Source: Myoxocephalus aenaeus (taxonomy: Eukaryota; Chordata; Actinopteri; Perciformes; Cottidae). Taken from it: 64,000 bases of DNA. Below are positions 1 to 11,868 of the stretch, piece after piece. Position 1 is the first letter of the stretch; each line of letters opens with the position of its first letter. The translations under genes were made by a program, and so were the position numbers. The notes beneath the pieces are model-generated. The model saw only the letters and a program-made list of their open reading frames with translations, made no database searches and was not told where the DNA came from. Location of the stretch: NCBI GenBank assembly GCA_038501785.1, contig JBAMJR010000005.1:61001-125000 (forward strand). Direction: 5' to 3'.

Positions 1-510
1 TTTGAAAGCCTTGTTCTTAGTATTTCACATCCAACCTGGAAAACAGTACAGCCGATTCTGTTTGTGGTGGTATACCGAGCACCAGGTTTGTACTCCGAAT
101 TTATATCTGAATTTTCTGAGTTTTTGTCAAGTTTGGTCCTTAAGACTGATAAGGTTATTATTGTAGGTGATTTTAATATTCATGTGGATGTTAGCAATGA
201 TAGCCTTAGTGTTGCATTTAGCTTATTGTTGGATTCGATTGGCTTCTGTCAAAGAGTACATGAACCGACTCACTGCTTTAACCACACCCTCGACCTTGTT
301 CTTACATATGGCATTGATGTGGAGCATTTAGTAGTGTTTCCACAGAACCTTCTTTTATCAGACCATTGCCTTATAACTTTTGAGTTTATACTACCGGATT
401 GTACAGCGTTAGGCAAGAGTTTTTACACCAGATGTCTAACTGACGGTGCTGTTGCTAGATTAAGCAAAGGAGGCTCGCTCCATGGTACAACCCTCAGACC
501 CGCATATTGA
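1..510 (+). pseudogene. LINE endonuclease (EEP/APE) C-terminal part, broken
   Basis: The frame is open from the window edge, so the true start lies outside. It shows the exonuclease-endonuclease-phosphatase signatures VIIVGDFNIHVD (GDFN motif) and LLLSDHCLITFEF (SDH motif), the usual catalytic and metal-binding blocks of APE-type LINE endonucleases. The natural frame is lost near 470-480 and the ORF ends at 510 in an unrelated frame. Coding resumes in another frame from about 480 (APWYNPQTRILK, then WRDSLRTYKKALRNAR) and again near 626, which leads into the RT segment. This domain nicks the target DNA for target-primed reverse transcription. No function is expected in this copy. Confidence 0.88.
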
Positions 511-685
511 AGCAAGCATCACGGAAGCTTGAGGGCATATGGCGCTCCAACGGTCTGGTGGAGTCCCGGTTGGTTTGGCGGGATAGTCTGAGAACATATA
601 AGAAGGCCCTCCGTAATGCCAGAGGAGCTACTACTCATCACTCATAGAGAAAAACAAGAGCAACCCTAGGTTTCTCTTTAGCACT

Positions 686-2458
686 GTGGCCAGGCTGGCT
701 GAGAGTCATAGCTCTGTGGATCCGTGTATTCCTATAGACCTCAGTAGTAATGACTTCATCAACTTCTTCAATGGTAAGATTCTGGCTATTAGAGACAGGA
801 TCGGTGATCTCCTGCCCTCGACTACTGCCGGTCCATCCTCAGGTGGGATGACCATGGAGGAGGCTGTGGGCCCTGTTGTGCGTCTGGATGGATTTTTTAC
901 CATCAACCTCGACCAACTGTCTTCAATGGTTTCTACTTCTAAATCTTCTACCTGTCTCCTAGACCCTGTTCCGACTAAGCTGTTTAAAGAAGTTTTACCC
1001 TTAATTTGTGCCTCTGTACTAGATATTATCAATGGGTCTTTACTAAAGGGTCATGTACCACAGTCTTTTAAAGTAGCTGTAATTAAACCTCTTCTTAAGA
1101 AGCCCACTCTGGATCCAGAGGTGTTGGCTAACTACAGACCTATCTCTAACCTTCCCTTCCTCTCTAAGATACTGGAGAAGGTAGTCGCAAATCAGTTGTG
1201 CGACTTTTTACATAACAATAGTTTATTTGAGGAATTTCAGTCAGGATTTAGAAAGCATCATAGCACAGAGACAGCACTAGTGACAATTACTAATGACCTT
1301 CTAGTTGCATCAGATAGGGGACTTGTCTCTGTACTTGTCTTGTTAGACCTTAGTGCAGCATTCGACACCATTGACCATGACATCTTATTACAGAGACTAG
1401 ACCAGTCGATTGGTATTAAAGGTACAGCACTAAGCTGGTTTAAGTCGTATTTATCAAATAGATCTCAGTTTGTATTTGTAAACGATGAGGCCTCGATGAC
1501 CACCACCGTTCGTCATGGAGTTCCACAAGGTTCTGTGCTTGGACCAATTTTATTCACCTTATATATGCTTCCTTTAGGCAATATTATCAGAAAACACTCC
1601 ATAAACTTTCACTGTTATGCCGATGATACTCAACTATATCTGTCAATCAAGCCAGATGAAATCCACCAGGTCGCTAAGCTTCAAGCGTGTCTTAAAGACA
1701 TCAAGACCAAGATGACCTGCAACTTCCTGCTGCTGAACTCGGACAAGACTGAAGTCATTCTACTCGGCCCAGAACACCTCAGAAATCAATTATCTGACGA
1801 TATGGTTTCTCTGGATGGCATCGCTCTGGCATCCACCACCACCGTAAGGAATCTCAGAGTTATTTTTGACCAGGACCTGTCCTTTGGCTCCCACGTGAAA
1901 CAGATCTCAAGGACTGCCTTTTTTCACCTACGGAACATCTCAAAGATCCGGCACATCCTGTCTCAAAGTGATGCAGAAACATTGATCCACGCATTTGTTA
2001 CTTCAAGACTGGATTACTGTAACTCCGTATTATCAGGCTGCTCCGGAAAGTCCCTTGGGTCTCTCCAGCTGATCCAGAATGCTGCAGCTCGTGTACTAAC
2101 AAGGACTCGGAAGAGAGATCACATTACTCCTGTATTAGCTGCTCTCCACTGGCTTCCTGTAAGATCGAGAATCATATTTAAAATCCTCCTCCTCACCTAT
2201 AAAGCCTTAGCTGGTGATGCACCATCATATCTTAAAGAGCTCATAGTGCCATATTACCCCACCAGAGCGTTACGCTCACTGAATGCAGGGTTACTTGTGG
2301 TTCCCAGAGTCTTAAAAAGTAGGTTGGGGGCTAGAGCTTTGAGTTATCGGGCTCCTCTTCTGTGGAATCAGCTTCCACTTTCAGTCCGGGGGGCAGACAC
2401 AGTCACCTCATTTAAGAGTAGACTTAAGACTTTCCTCTTTGATAGCGCTTATACTTAG
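686..2458 (+). pseudogene. LINE reverse transcriptase ORF (590 codons), separated from its endonuclease
   Basis: Reverse-transcriptase blocks occur in order: NYRPISNLPFLSKILEK (block 1), FQSGFRKHHSTETALV, the motif A stretch VLLDLSAAFDTIDHD, HGVPQGSVLGPILF (motif B) and the catalytic YADD box in FHCYADDTQLYLS. The C-terminal region has LDYCNSVLSG, QNAAARVLTRTRKRDHITPV, LHWLPVRSRI and a final LWNQLPLSV / FKSRLKTFLF block. All are typical of the L2/CR1/Rex1 group. The apparent start at 686 is only the first start codon after the upstream frameshift; homology continues upstream from about 626. The RT frame itself is fully open, so the copy is only moderately old. The 108-codon antisense ORF at 706-1032 is a shadow. 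Confidence 0.93.
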
Positions 2459-3269
2459 GGCTGTTTCAGGCTTATAGTTAGGGCTGGCTCAGGTTTGCCC
2501 TGGTCCAGCCCCTAGATATGCTGCTATAGGCCTAGACTGCTGGGGGACATTTTAGGATACACTGAGCTCCTCTTCTCTTCCTCTTTCGCTCCTCTTCTCT
2601 TCCTCTTTCACTCCTCCTCTCCTCTTCTTTCTCTCCATCTGGATAAACTATTGTCTCTTCAATGCACATTACTAACTCTACTTTCTTTTTCCATGGATTC
2701 ATGGCTGCCTGGAACCGGTCCTGCCCCGGGTCCTGCCCCGGGTCCTGCCCTGGGTCCTGCCCCGGGTCCTGCCGCCCCCCCACCCCCACCCCCCCTGCCA
2801 TGGATCCATGGCTGCCTGGAACTGGTCCTGCCTGCTGCCATGGCCCTGCTGATGGAACCGGCCTGGAACCGGTCCTGCCTGCTGCCATGGCCCTTCTGAT
2901 GCCCCCCTCCTCTCTACCGCCTTCTGCTTCATGGATTATCAGGATCATGGACCATGCCTAATACTCATTATATGAATAATTTCTGTCATATTCATTGAAT
3001 GTGCTGTAACTACGCTATTCATTCTGGTCACATGACATCTATTGCTTCTGTCCATCCGGGGAGAGGGATCCTCCTCTGTTGCTCTCCCTCAGGTTTCTTC
3101 CTTTTTTCCCTGTGAAAGGGTTTTTACTATCTTTTTTAGGGGAGTTTTTCCTGATCCGATGTGAGGTCCCGGGACAGGATGTCATGTTACAGACTGTAAA
3201 GCCCTCTGAGGCAAACTTGTATTTGTGATGTTGGGCTATATAAAATAAACTGAATTGAATTGAATTGAA

Positions 3270-4347
3270 CCTTCATCACACTGTTACCTTCATTAGTGCT
3301 GTTACCTTCATCACACTGTTACCTTCATCAGCGCTGTTACAATCATCAGCGCTGTTACATTCATCACACCGTTGCCTTCATCAGCACTGTTGCAATCATC
3401 AGCGCTGTTACCTTCATCACACTGTTACCTTCATCAGCGCTGTTACATTCATCACACTGTTACCTTCATCAACGCTGTTACCTTCATCAGCCATGTTACC
3501 TTCATCAGCCCTGTTACCTTCATCACACTGTTACCTTCATCAGCCCTGTTACCTTCATCATACTGTTACCTTCATCCGCGCTGTTACCTTCATCACACTG
3601 TTACTTTCATCAGCGCTGTTACATTCATCACACCGTTGCCTTCATCACACTGTTACCTTCATCAGCGCTGTTACATTCATCACACTGTTACCTTCATCAA
3701 CGCTGTTACCTTCATCAGCCATGTTACCTTCATCAGCCCTGTTACCTTCATCACACTGTTACCTTCATCAGCCCTGTTACCTTCATCATACTGTTACCTT
3801 CATCCGCGCTGTTACCTTCATCACACTGTTACTTTCATCAGCGCTGTTACATTCATCAGCGCTGTTACATTCATCACATCGTTACCTTCATCAGCCCTGT
3901 TACCTTCATCAGCCATGTTACCTTCATCACACTGTTACCTTCATCAGCGCTGTTACATTCATCACACTGTTACCTTCATCAGCCCTGTTACATTCATCAG
4001 CCATGTTACCTTCATCAGCCATGTTACATTCATCAGCACTGTTACCTTCATCAGCCCTGTTACCTTCATCAGCCATGTTACCTTCATCATACTGTTACCT
4101 TCATCAGCGCTGTTACATTCATCACACCGTTACCTTCATCAGCCCTGTTACATTCATCAGCCATGTTACCTTCATCAGCCATGTTACCTTCATCAGCACT
4201 GTTACCTTCATCAGCCCTGTTACCTTCATCAGCCATGTTACCTTCATCACACTGTTACCTTCATCAGCGCTGTTACATTCATCACACTGTTACCTTCATC
4301 ACACTGTTACCTTCATCAGTGCTGTTACATTCATCAGCACTGTTACA
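3270..4347. repeat. 17/18-bp minisatellite directly after the LINE tail, about 61 units
   Basis: Units alternate between a 17-bp form (TTCATCACACTGTTACC) and 18-bp forms such as TTCATCAGCGCTGTTACC. The array begins at the last base of the LINE tail. A block of several units near 3427-3640 recurs at 3655-3868, offset by 228 bp, so there is a higher-order repeat. Mixed 17/18 spacing with no stop codon leaves all three plus frames open for 350-400 codons; these are not genes. Confidence 0.95.
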
Positions 4348-5146
4348 GTCCACCCATTTTATTTTGTACCTTTTTTAAAGTCGGATTTCTTGTGGAGAAA
4401 CTTAGTTCCACAGATCTGTGGATTTAACCTTCCTCTTGTGTTAGCTTTCTGTTAGCATATATTGTGTTAGCTTTCTGTTAGCATATCTTGTGTTAGCTTC
4501 CTGTTAGCATCTCTTGTGTTAACGGGTCGGTTTTGACCCATGTCTTAAATCAGCGGTAAAACACACTAAAAACAATTATCTATCATCCAATGTGTTTCTC
4601 ATCTCTTGGTGACCTTGTTAGGCTTCCTTATCCATGAACATATTGTTTATGTTTTAATATTTCTGGTGTGGGCCTCTGGGCCTTTTCTTTGTCAGGATAC
4701 CTCCATTTCTATTAAAGAAATGTTAAAATGAACCTCAAGAGAATCCTATAAATAAATAAAAGGTTGTTGTGTTACCTGACTATTACTGAGGGGTATTAGA
4801 ACACATCTCTTAAATACATTAGTTTTATTTAGTTTTTCATTTTAATATTATTAACTATAGTAACATCTATGATGTTTCGACCCATATATATATATATTTA
4901 CTTATTAAATATTAAGTATTTTTTCAGCAATAGAACTTTAATACAAACACAAAATGAAAAGCAGAACAAGTCATAACAAAAAATATAGATTTGCAAGGTC
5001 AAACAAACAACAACCAATCAAGCAAATCTTAGAGGAAGGTTAGATCAAGTGACGGGTTAGTCGACTGAGACGATGACGGACAGCAGCGACCGTTACTATA
5101 CATTATGGCCCAGTCCTGCAGGAAGGAAGAGGAGCTTGTTCCTTAC

Positions 5147-5148
<2 letters not shown>
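4348..5148. other. A/T-rich intergenic stretch with a 3-copy 27-bp repeat
   Basis: From 4435 to 4518 a unit containing TTGTGTTAGCTTTCTGTTAG recurs three times. The rest (4520-5148) is A/T-rich, with a short (TA)n at 4884-4899 and the motif TTTTGACCCAT near 4533. I see no coding or RNA gene in it. Confidence 0.7.

Positions 5149-5230
<82 letters not shown>
5149..5230. repeat. (TG)n microsatellite
   Basis: Uninterrupted TG dinucleotides for about 82 bp. Confidence 0.99.
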
Positions 5231-5231
<1 letters not shown>

Positions 5232-5330
5232 TACAGTCTTTGATGTGTACAGTATAGGTCTCTGCATCTCTCCCTCCATGTTTCTCTTTATAGACCATCT
5301 CCATACACCTCATTTCATCCCTCCTCTTCT

Positions 5331-5745
5331 CTCCTCCTCCTCCTCCTCCTCCTCCTCCTCCTATTCTCTCCTCCTCCTCCTCCTCCTCCTCCTCCTCTTC
5401 CCTCCTCCTCCTCCTCCTCCTCCTCCTCCTCCTCCTCCTCCTCCTGTTCTCTCCTCCTCCTCCTCCTCCTCCTCCTCCTCCTCCTCCTCCTCCTCTTCTA
5501 TCCTCTTCTCCTCCTCCTCCTCCTCCTCCTCCTCCTCCTCCTCCTCCTCCTCCTCTTCTATCCTCTTCTCCTCCTCCTCCTCCTCCTCCTCCTCCTGTTC
5601 TCTCCTCCTCCTCCTCCTCCTCCTCCTCCTCCTCCTGTTCTCATCCTCCTCCTGTTCTCTCCTCCTCCTCCTCCTCCTCCTCCTCCTCCTCCTCCTCCTC
5701 CTCCTCCTCCTCCTCTTCTATCCTCTTCTCTCCTCCTCCTCCAAA
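5331..5745. repeat. (CTC)n / (CCT)n trinucleotide array, about 410 bp
   Basis: The plus strand is nearly pure pyrimidine. TCC triplets are broken only by short TTCT, TGTTCT and TTCTATCC interruptions, some repeated as larger blocks. It is a homopurine/homopyrimidine tract able to form H-DNA. The poly-Ser and poly-Gly ORFs across it are artefacts. Confidence 0.98.
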
Positions 5746-6377
5746 ACACACAGTATTGGAATTCATTTGGGTTTCCTACGACGACTCAAACAGGGACAAA
5801 GAGATCTAGACTCCCTATTAAAGTGAAGTCAAAGATTCATGTGTTCAACTGACCACCAGGGGGCGACTCCTCTGGTTGTATAGAAGTCTATGCTTCATGT
5901 GTTTTATATATATATATATATATATAATATGTTGATGCCCTCATGGTGAAGTCACCCGTTGGTTTGTGGATGTTTTGAAGCCTTGAGTTTTGCATTTTGG
6001 CCGTCGCCATCTCTTTTTTTTTCACACCCAGTGAACAGGAAGTGACCATATCTGGACTGAGGAGGAGTCTCTGGTGTCGACCTGTCAATCAGTTTGTAGC
6101 CCCGCCCTAAAGCATCCCTGCTTTATGGTCTAAAGAATGCTGGATGAACCTCACTAACCTTCCCTTCCTTTCTCCCTTTAACACCTTCAAACTCTTGAAG
6201 TAAGTTCTGCTACTCGGCCCTCTGCTCTGGACTGTGATCCATGGGGCCATTATCTTCCCATTAGCTCTCCATCCCATAATCGTTTCCCTCACCTCGCCCG
6301 GCTTCTCTGGAGAATATTAATCAGCTCACAGACGAGTCTAATCACTGCTGTGAGGCTATAACTGGAGCTGCAGTCCA

Positions 6378-6379
<2 letters not shown>
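5746..6379. other. Intergenic DNA with a probable dispersed repeat
   Basis: A stretch with CCACCAGGGGGCGACTCCTC at about 5855-5875 and downstream text through about 6125 resembles a very common teleost interspersed repeat, recalled and not verified. A (TA)n run lies inside at 5905-5926. Nothing coding is supported; the 60-66 codon minus ORFs here lack any family signature. Confidence 0.45.
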
Positions 6380-6436
<57 letters not shown>

Positions 6437-6444
6437 CACACACC
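6380..6444. repeat. (CA)n microsatellite
   Basis: About 65 bp of CA dinucleotide with one interruption (AAAC) near 6421. Confidence 0.98.
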
Positions 6445-6520
6445 AGAACATTCTAGCTGATCTCTTATATCTTACTTTTTTATTGATCTTGTTATTTTCC
6501 GACATTGTGATGATGATGAT

Positions 6521-6690
6521 GGTCCGGGTCTGAGGGTCCCGGTCTGAGGGTCCCGGTCTGAGGGTCCCGGTCTGAGGGTCCCCGGTCTGAGGGTCCCAGT
6601 CTGAGGGTCCCGGTCTGAGGGTCCCGGTCTGAGGGTCCCAGTCTGAGGGTCCCGGTCTGAGGGTCCCCGGTCTGAGGGTCCGGGTCTGAG
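6521..6690. repeat. 14-bp minisatellite, about 12 units
   Basis: The unit is GGTCCCGGTCTGAG with G/C and A variants and one-base length variants. Confidence 0.96.
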
Positions 6691-6815
6691 TATAACAATA
6701 ACGTTCCGTGCTTTGTTTCCTCACTTCCTCTCCTCAGACATCACACTCTGACCTCTGAGGTCACAAAGGTCACGAAACAGTCCTGCTGTCAGACTTGTCT
6801 CCATATCTCTGACAG

Positions 6816-6817
<2 letters not shown>

Positions 6818-6898
<81 letters not shown>

Positions 6899-7003
6899 TA
6901 ATGAAAATGCCATTGTCAACATCCAGACAAACAGAAAGAAAAGAAAGAGAGAGAGAGAGAGAGAGAGAGGGAGGAGAGAGAGAGAGAGAGAGAGAGGAGG
7001 AGA
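6818..7003. repeat. (CA)n (6818-6894) and (GA)n (6945-7003) microsatellites
   Basis: A pure CA run is followed, after about 50 bp, by a GA-rich run that leads into the large 29-bp array. Confidence 0.97.
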
Positions 7004-7033
7004 GAGCTAATGGCCGAGAGGCAGCAGGACTCT

Positions 7034-10000
7034 TAAAGGAAGAAACATGTTCACGCCCAGTTAGAGGAAGAAACATGTTCACGCCCACTTTAGAAGAAGA
7101 ATCATGTTCACGCCCACTTTAGAGGAAGAATCATGTTCACGCCCACTTTGGAGGAAGAAACATGTTCACGCCCCACTTTAGAAGAAGAATCATGTTCACG
7201 CCCACTTTAGAGGAAGAATCATGTTCACGCCCACTTTGGAGGAAGAAACATGTTCACCGCCTCTTTGGAGGAAGAAACATGTTCACGCCCACCTTAAAGG
7301 AAGAATCATGTTCACGCCCAGTTAGAGGAAGAAACATGTTCACGCACCCACTTTAGAGGAAGAATCATGTTCACAGCCTCTTTGGAGGAAGAAACATGTT
7401 CACCACCCACCTTAAAGGAAGAAACATGTTCACGCCCACTTTAGAGGAAGAAACATGTTCACGCCCCTTTGGAGGAAGAAACATGTTCACGCCTCTTTGG
7501 AGGAAGAAACATGTTCACCGCCCACCTTAAAGGAAGAAACATGTTCACGCCTCTTTGGAGGAAGAAACATGTTCACGCCCACCTTAAAGGAAGAAACATG
7601 TTCACTCCCACTTTGGAGGAAGAAACATGTTCACGCCCACCTTAAAGGAAGAAACATGTTCACGCCCACTTTAGAGGAAGAAACATGTTCACGCCCCTTT
7701 GGAGGAAGAAACATGTTCACGCCTCTTTGGAGGAAGAAACATGTTCACGCCCACCTTAAAGGAAGAAACATGTTCACGCCTCTTTGGAGGAAGAAACATG
7801 TTCACGCCCACCTTAAAGGAAAAAACATGTTCACGCCCACTTTAGAGGAAGAAACATGTTCACGCCCCTTTGGAGGAAGAAACATGTTCACGCCCACCTT
7901 AAAGGAAGAAACATGTTCACGCCCAGTTAGAGGAAGAAAACATGTTCACGCCCACTTTAGAGGAAGAAACATGTTCACGCCCACTTTGGAGGAAGAAACA
8001 TGTTTACGCCCACTTTAGAAGAAGAATCATGTTCACGCATACTATAGAGGAAGAAACATGTTCACGCCCCACTTTGGAGGAAGAAACATGTTCACGCCCA
8101 GTTTGGAGGAAGAAACATGTTCACCGCCCACCTTAAAGGAAGAAAAACATGTTCACGCCCAGTTAGAGGAAGAAAACATGTTCACGCCCACTTTAGAGGA
8201 AGAAACATGTTCACGCCACTTTGGAGGAAGAAACATGTTTACGCCCACTTTAGAAGAAGAATCATGTTCATGCATACTATAGAGGAAGAAAACATGTTCA
8301 CGCCCACTTTGGAGGAAGAAACATGTTCACGCCCAGTTTGGAGGAAGAAACATGTTCACGCCCCACTTTAGAGGAAGAAACATGTTTCACGCCCCTTTGG
8401 AGGAAGAAACATGTTCACGCCCACCTTAAAGGAAGAAACATGTTCACGCCCAGTTAGAGGAAGAAACCATGTTCACGCCCACTTTAGAGGAAGAAACATG
8501 TTCACGCCCACCTTGGAGGAAGAAACATGTTCACGCCCCACTTTGGAGGAAGAAACATGTTCACGCCCACTTTAGAAGAAGAATCATGTTCACGCCCCAC
8601 TTTGGAGGAAGAAAACATGTTCACGCCCACTTTAGAGGAAGAAACATGTTCACGCCCCACTTTGGAGGAAGAAACATGTTCACGCCCAGTTTAGAGGGAA
8701 GAAAACATGTTCACCGCCCAGTTTAGAGGAAGAACATGTTCACCGCCCAGTTTGGAGGAAGAACATGTTCACGCCCACTTTGAGGAAGAAAACATGTTCA
8801 CGCCCCACCTTTGGAGGAAGAAACATGTTCACGTCCACTTTGGAGGAAGAAACATGTTCACGCCCAGTTTAGAGGAAGAAACATGTTCACGCCCAGTTTA
8901 GAGGAAGAAACATGTTCACGCCCAGTTTAGAGGGAAGAAACATGTTCACCGCCCAGTTTAGAGGAAGAAACATGTTCACGCCCAGTTAGAGGAAGAAACA
9001 TGTTCACGCCCACTTTAGAGGAAGAAACATGTTCACGCCCACTTTGGAGGAAGAAACATGTTTACGCCCACTTTAGAAGAAGAATCCATGTTCACGCATA
9101 CTATAGAGGAAGAAACATGTTCACTCCCACTTTGGGAAGAAAACATGTTACGCCCACTTTGGAGGAAGAAACATGTTCACGCCAGACTTTGGAGGAAGAA
9201 ACATGTTCACGCCCACTTTGGAGGAAGAAACATGTTCACGCCCAGTTTAGAGGAAGAAACATGTTCACGCCCACTTTGGAGGAAGAAACATGTTCACGCC
9301 CAGTTTAGAGGAAGAAACATGTTCACGGCCCAGTTGTAGAGGAAGAAACATGTTCACGCCCAGTTTAGAGGAAGAAACATGTTCACGCCCAGTTAGAGGA
9401 AGAAACATGTTCACGCCCACTTTAGAGGAAGAAAACATGTTCACGCCCACTTTGGAGGAAGAAAACATGTTCACGCCCACTTTGGAGGAAGAAACATGTT
9501 CACCGCCCCACTTTGGAGGAAGAAACATGTTCACGCCCACTTTGGAGGAAGAAACATGTTCACGCCCAGTTTAGAGGAAGAAACATGTTCACGGCCCAGT
9601 TTAGAGGAAGAAACATGTTCACGCCCACTTTGGAGGAAGAACATGTTCACGCCCACTTTAGAGGAAGAAACATGTTCACGCCCACTTTGGAGGAAGAAAC
9701 ATGTTCACGCCCACTTTGGAGGAAGAAACATGTTCACCGCCCACTTTGGAGGAAGAAACATGTTCACGCCCACTTTGGAGGAAGAAACATGTTCACGCCC
9801 ACTTTGGAGGAAGAACATGTTCACCGCCCCAGTTTAGAGGAAGAAACATGTTCACGCCCAGTTTAGAGGAAGAAACATGTTCACAGCCCCAGTTAGAGGA
9901 AGAAACATGTTCACCGCCCACTTTAGAGGAAGAAACATGTTCAAGCCCACTTTGGAGGAAGAAACATGTTTCACGCCCCAGTTTAGAGGAAGAAACATGT

Positions 10001-10228
10001 TCACGCCCAGGTTTGGAGGAAGAAACATGTTCACCGCCCACTTTGGAGGACGAAACATGTTCACGCCCACTTTGGAGGAAGAAACATGTTCACCGCCCCA
10101 CTTTGGAGGAAGAAACATGTTCACGCCCACTTTGGAGGAAGAAAACATGTTCACGCCCAGTTTAGAGGAAGAAACATGTTCACGCCCAGTTTAGAGGAAG
10201 AAACATGTTCACGCCCCCAGTTTAGAGG
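7034..10228. repeat. 3.2-kb minisatellite of a 29-30-bp unit, about 105-110 copies
   Basis: The consensus is GAGGAAGAAACATGTTCACG followed by CCCACTTTG. Variant tails are CCCAGTTTA, CCTCTTTG and CCCACCTTAAAG. Units of 29, 30 and 31 bp alternate, so many short ORFs (MFTPTLEEETCSRP-like peptides) arise in several frames; none is a gene. Every unit contains the palindrome AACATGTT. Sequence is more uniform in 7.4-7.9 kb and more indel-rich after 8.4 kb. Confidence 0.98.
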
Positions 10229-11040
10229 ATGTAACAAATTGTAAACAAAATGGTCCATGCTGAATTTTTACTGAAATAACTTTTCGTGACTCCTCCATCC
10301 GTGCTTTTTCAAATAATAGAACAAAGAAAATGTAAATCCTTTTCAAGTAAAACCAGATTGCTCCATCAGACAAAGACTAATAACATGTGCAATCACTTTG
10401 TTAAAACAATGCAAATAAAGTTCCATCTGTGCAAAAAATAACTAATATTTGGCAGCTTATTGTGGCCTGAAATCAACCTGTTTTACACTGAATATCTTTT
10501 CAAGATAATAACAATAACGTTCAACATGTGCAAAACTAAATGAGTGCAGATGTGTGAGCATCAGGTTGTATCAGTATTAGTGGAGCAGTGAGCTGCTTTC
10601 CTCTACACATATTTTATAAACAGGGTTGTAGATTTGATACGGCCCGCTCTCAATTCATGCTCAATGTTGAGCTGAGATCTATTTTCTGAACATCAGAAGA
10701 CGACCTCAAGAAGACTCACAGAGATCGTCTTTTGGCAAAACGCCAAGAATCGGCGAGTCGCACAGGCATTTCTCCATGTATTATGAGGTTTTGATACAAA
10801 ACATTTGTCCATTCCCCTTCCGCACCCCACCAGTAATACCTCTGCGCCCCACTAGAGGGCCGCGCCCCACAGTTTAAAAACCACTGCGTTACACTAACCT
10901 CCACAAACACAGGTAGTGGTTTCAGTTAAAATAACTACAGAGGTTTAGTTTCTGAAGAGAGCATCCTGGTTGAGAGCGTCCGGAATAAATGCAGCTGGCT
11001 TCACATCAGCTAAAGCCTCCGAGGCAGCCCAAGCTCCACT
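10229..11040. other. Intergenic DNA with a probable hAT-type terminal sequence
   Basis: Most of this segment is unique-looking and A/T-rich. Its end (about 10862-10885) read on the minus strand begins CAGTGGTTTTTAAACTGTGG, which resembles hAT/Charlie-type terminal inverted repeats. I could not find the matching other end, so this may be a truncated element. Confidence 0.4.
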
Positions 11041-11044
11041 GTAG

Positions 11045-11045
<1 letters not shown>

Positions 11046-11085
<40 letters not shown>

Positions 11086-11231
11086 CACACACACACACAC
11101 ACACACACACGTAAATGTTTAGTTTCTCTGCTGGATGTAAATCCGTGTGTTTAACAGCGTGTGACTCGACCGCTGATGGTTTCACCGACTGGACGTGCTG
11201 AATCAGCACTGAGCCCTCTTTAATCTGAGAG

Positions 11232-11305
<74 letters not shown>

Positions 11306-11325
11306 CACACACACACACACACACA

Positions 11326-11378
<53 letters not shown>

Positions 11379-11401
11379 CACACACACACACACACACACA
11401 G
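11046..11401. repeat. (CA)n and (GA)n microsatellite cluster
   Basis: CA runs lie at 11046-11110 and 11231-11401, the second interrupted twice by (AG)n blocks in an identical CA-AGAGAGAG-CA arrangement. The cysteine/valine ORFs on the minus strand are artefacts. Confidence 0.97.
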
Positions 11402-11489
11402 ACAGGGCGACTCAGCTGCAGCGTAATAAGCAGCGGGCCAGTGAGGACAACACAGGATTAGAGAGATGGGGAGAGCTCGGGTCATTAGA

Positions 11490-11582
11490 GGGAGTGAGCT
11501 GAGTGAGAGACTCACCACCTGACTGAGGAGTGAGACTCACCACCTGACTGAGGAGTGAGAGATTCACCACCTGACTGAGGAG
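11490..11582. repeat. Short tandem repeat, about 3 units of 29-31 bp
   Basis: The core ACTCACCACCTGACTGAGGA occurs three times with small length differences. Confidence 0.85.
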
Positions 11583-11739
11583 GTGAGCACTGAGGAGGCG
11601 GAGTGGCCGAGGAAAGAGAGGAAGGTGAGGAAGGAAAACGGCCCAAAATCGGTAGAAAACAGTAAAATACTGAATTATATACATGTATACAGACTTATTA
11701 TGAACAGTGTATTAATATTAATATTGCACAGGTTGAAGT

Positions 11740-11841
11740 TATTGAAGTGTTTCGTGGTCTACTGCGAGCTCAGCTGGTTGTGCAGCCTGACAGCAGCAGG
11801 AAGGAAGGACCTTACGGTTCCTCTCCTTCACACACCCTAAA
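11740..11841. other. Possible fragment of a common fish interspersed repeat
   Basis: The words CAGCCTGACAGCAGCAGGAA and AAGGACCTTACGG followed by CTCCTTCACACAC resemble a widespread teleost repeat, by recall only. It ends abruptly where the next element begins (CCTAAAAAATG), as if interrupted. Confidence 0.35.
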
Positions 11842-11868
11842 AAATGTGACCAATGGTAACTTAATAAA

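Larger units (their letters stand above)
1..3270 (+). mobile_element. L2/CR1-group LINE, 5'-cut by window edge, decayed
   Basis: A non-LTR retrotransposon copy on the plus strand. It reads endonuclease C-terminus, linker, reverse transcriptase, conserved C-terminal region, about 800 bp of 3' UTR and a terminal ATTGA-type short tandem tail at 3252-3270. The end GGGCTATATAAAATAAACTG followed by the pentamer tail is typical of teleost L2-like LINEs. The single ancestral ORF is broken around 480-690 by small indels, so this copy is dead. The 3' UTR holds its own GC-rich short repeats (GGTCCTGCCCCG-type, about 2715-2775) and CT-rich DNA at 2565-2640. L2 versus Rex1/Babar assignment is from memory of motif style and is not verified. 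Confidence 0.9.

Noticed and set aside
706..1032. 108-codon minus ORF within the LINE
   Set aside because: Antisense shadow of the reverse transcriptase frame.
5152..5826. 224-codon ORF over (TG)n and (CTC)n
   Set aside because: Simple-sequence artefact (poly Cys-Val then poly Ser/Leu).
7034..10228. CRISPR-like look of regularly spaced near-identical repeats
   Set aside because: The repeats are directly adjacent without unique spacers, and the genome is vertebrate; it is a minisatellite.
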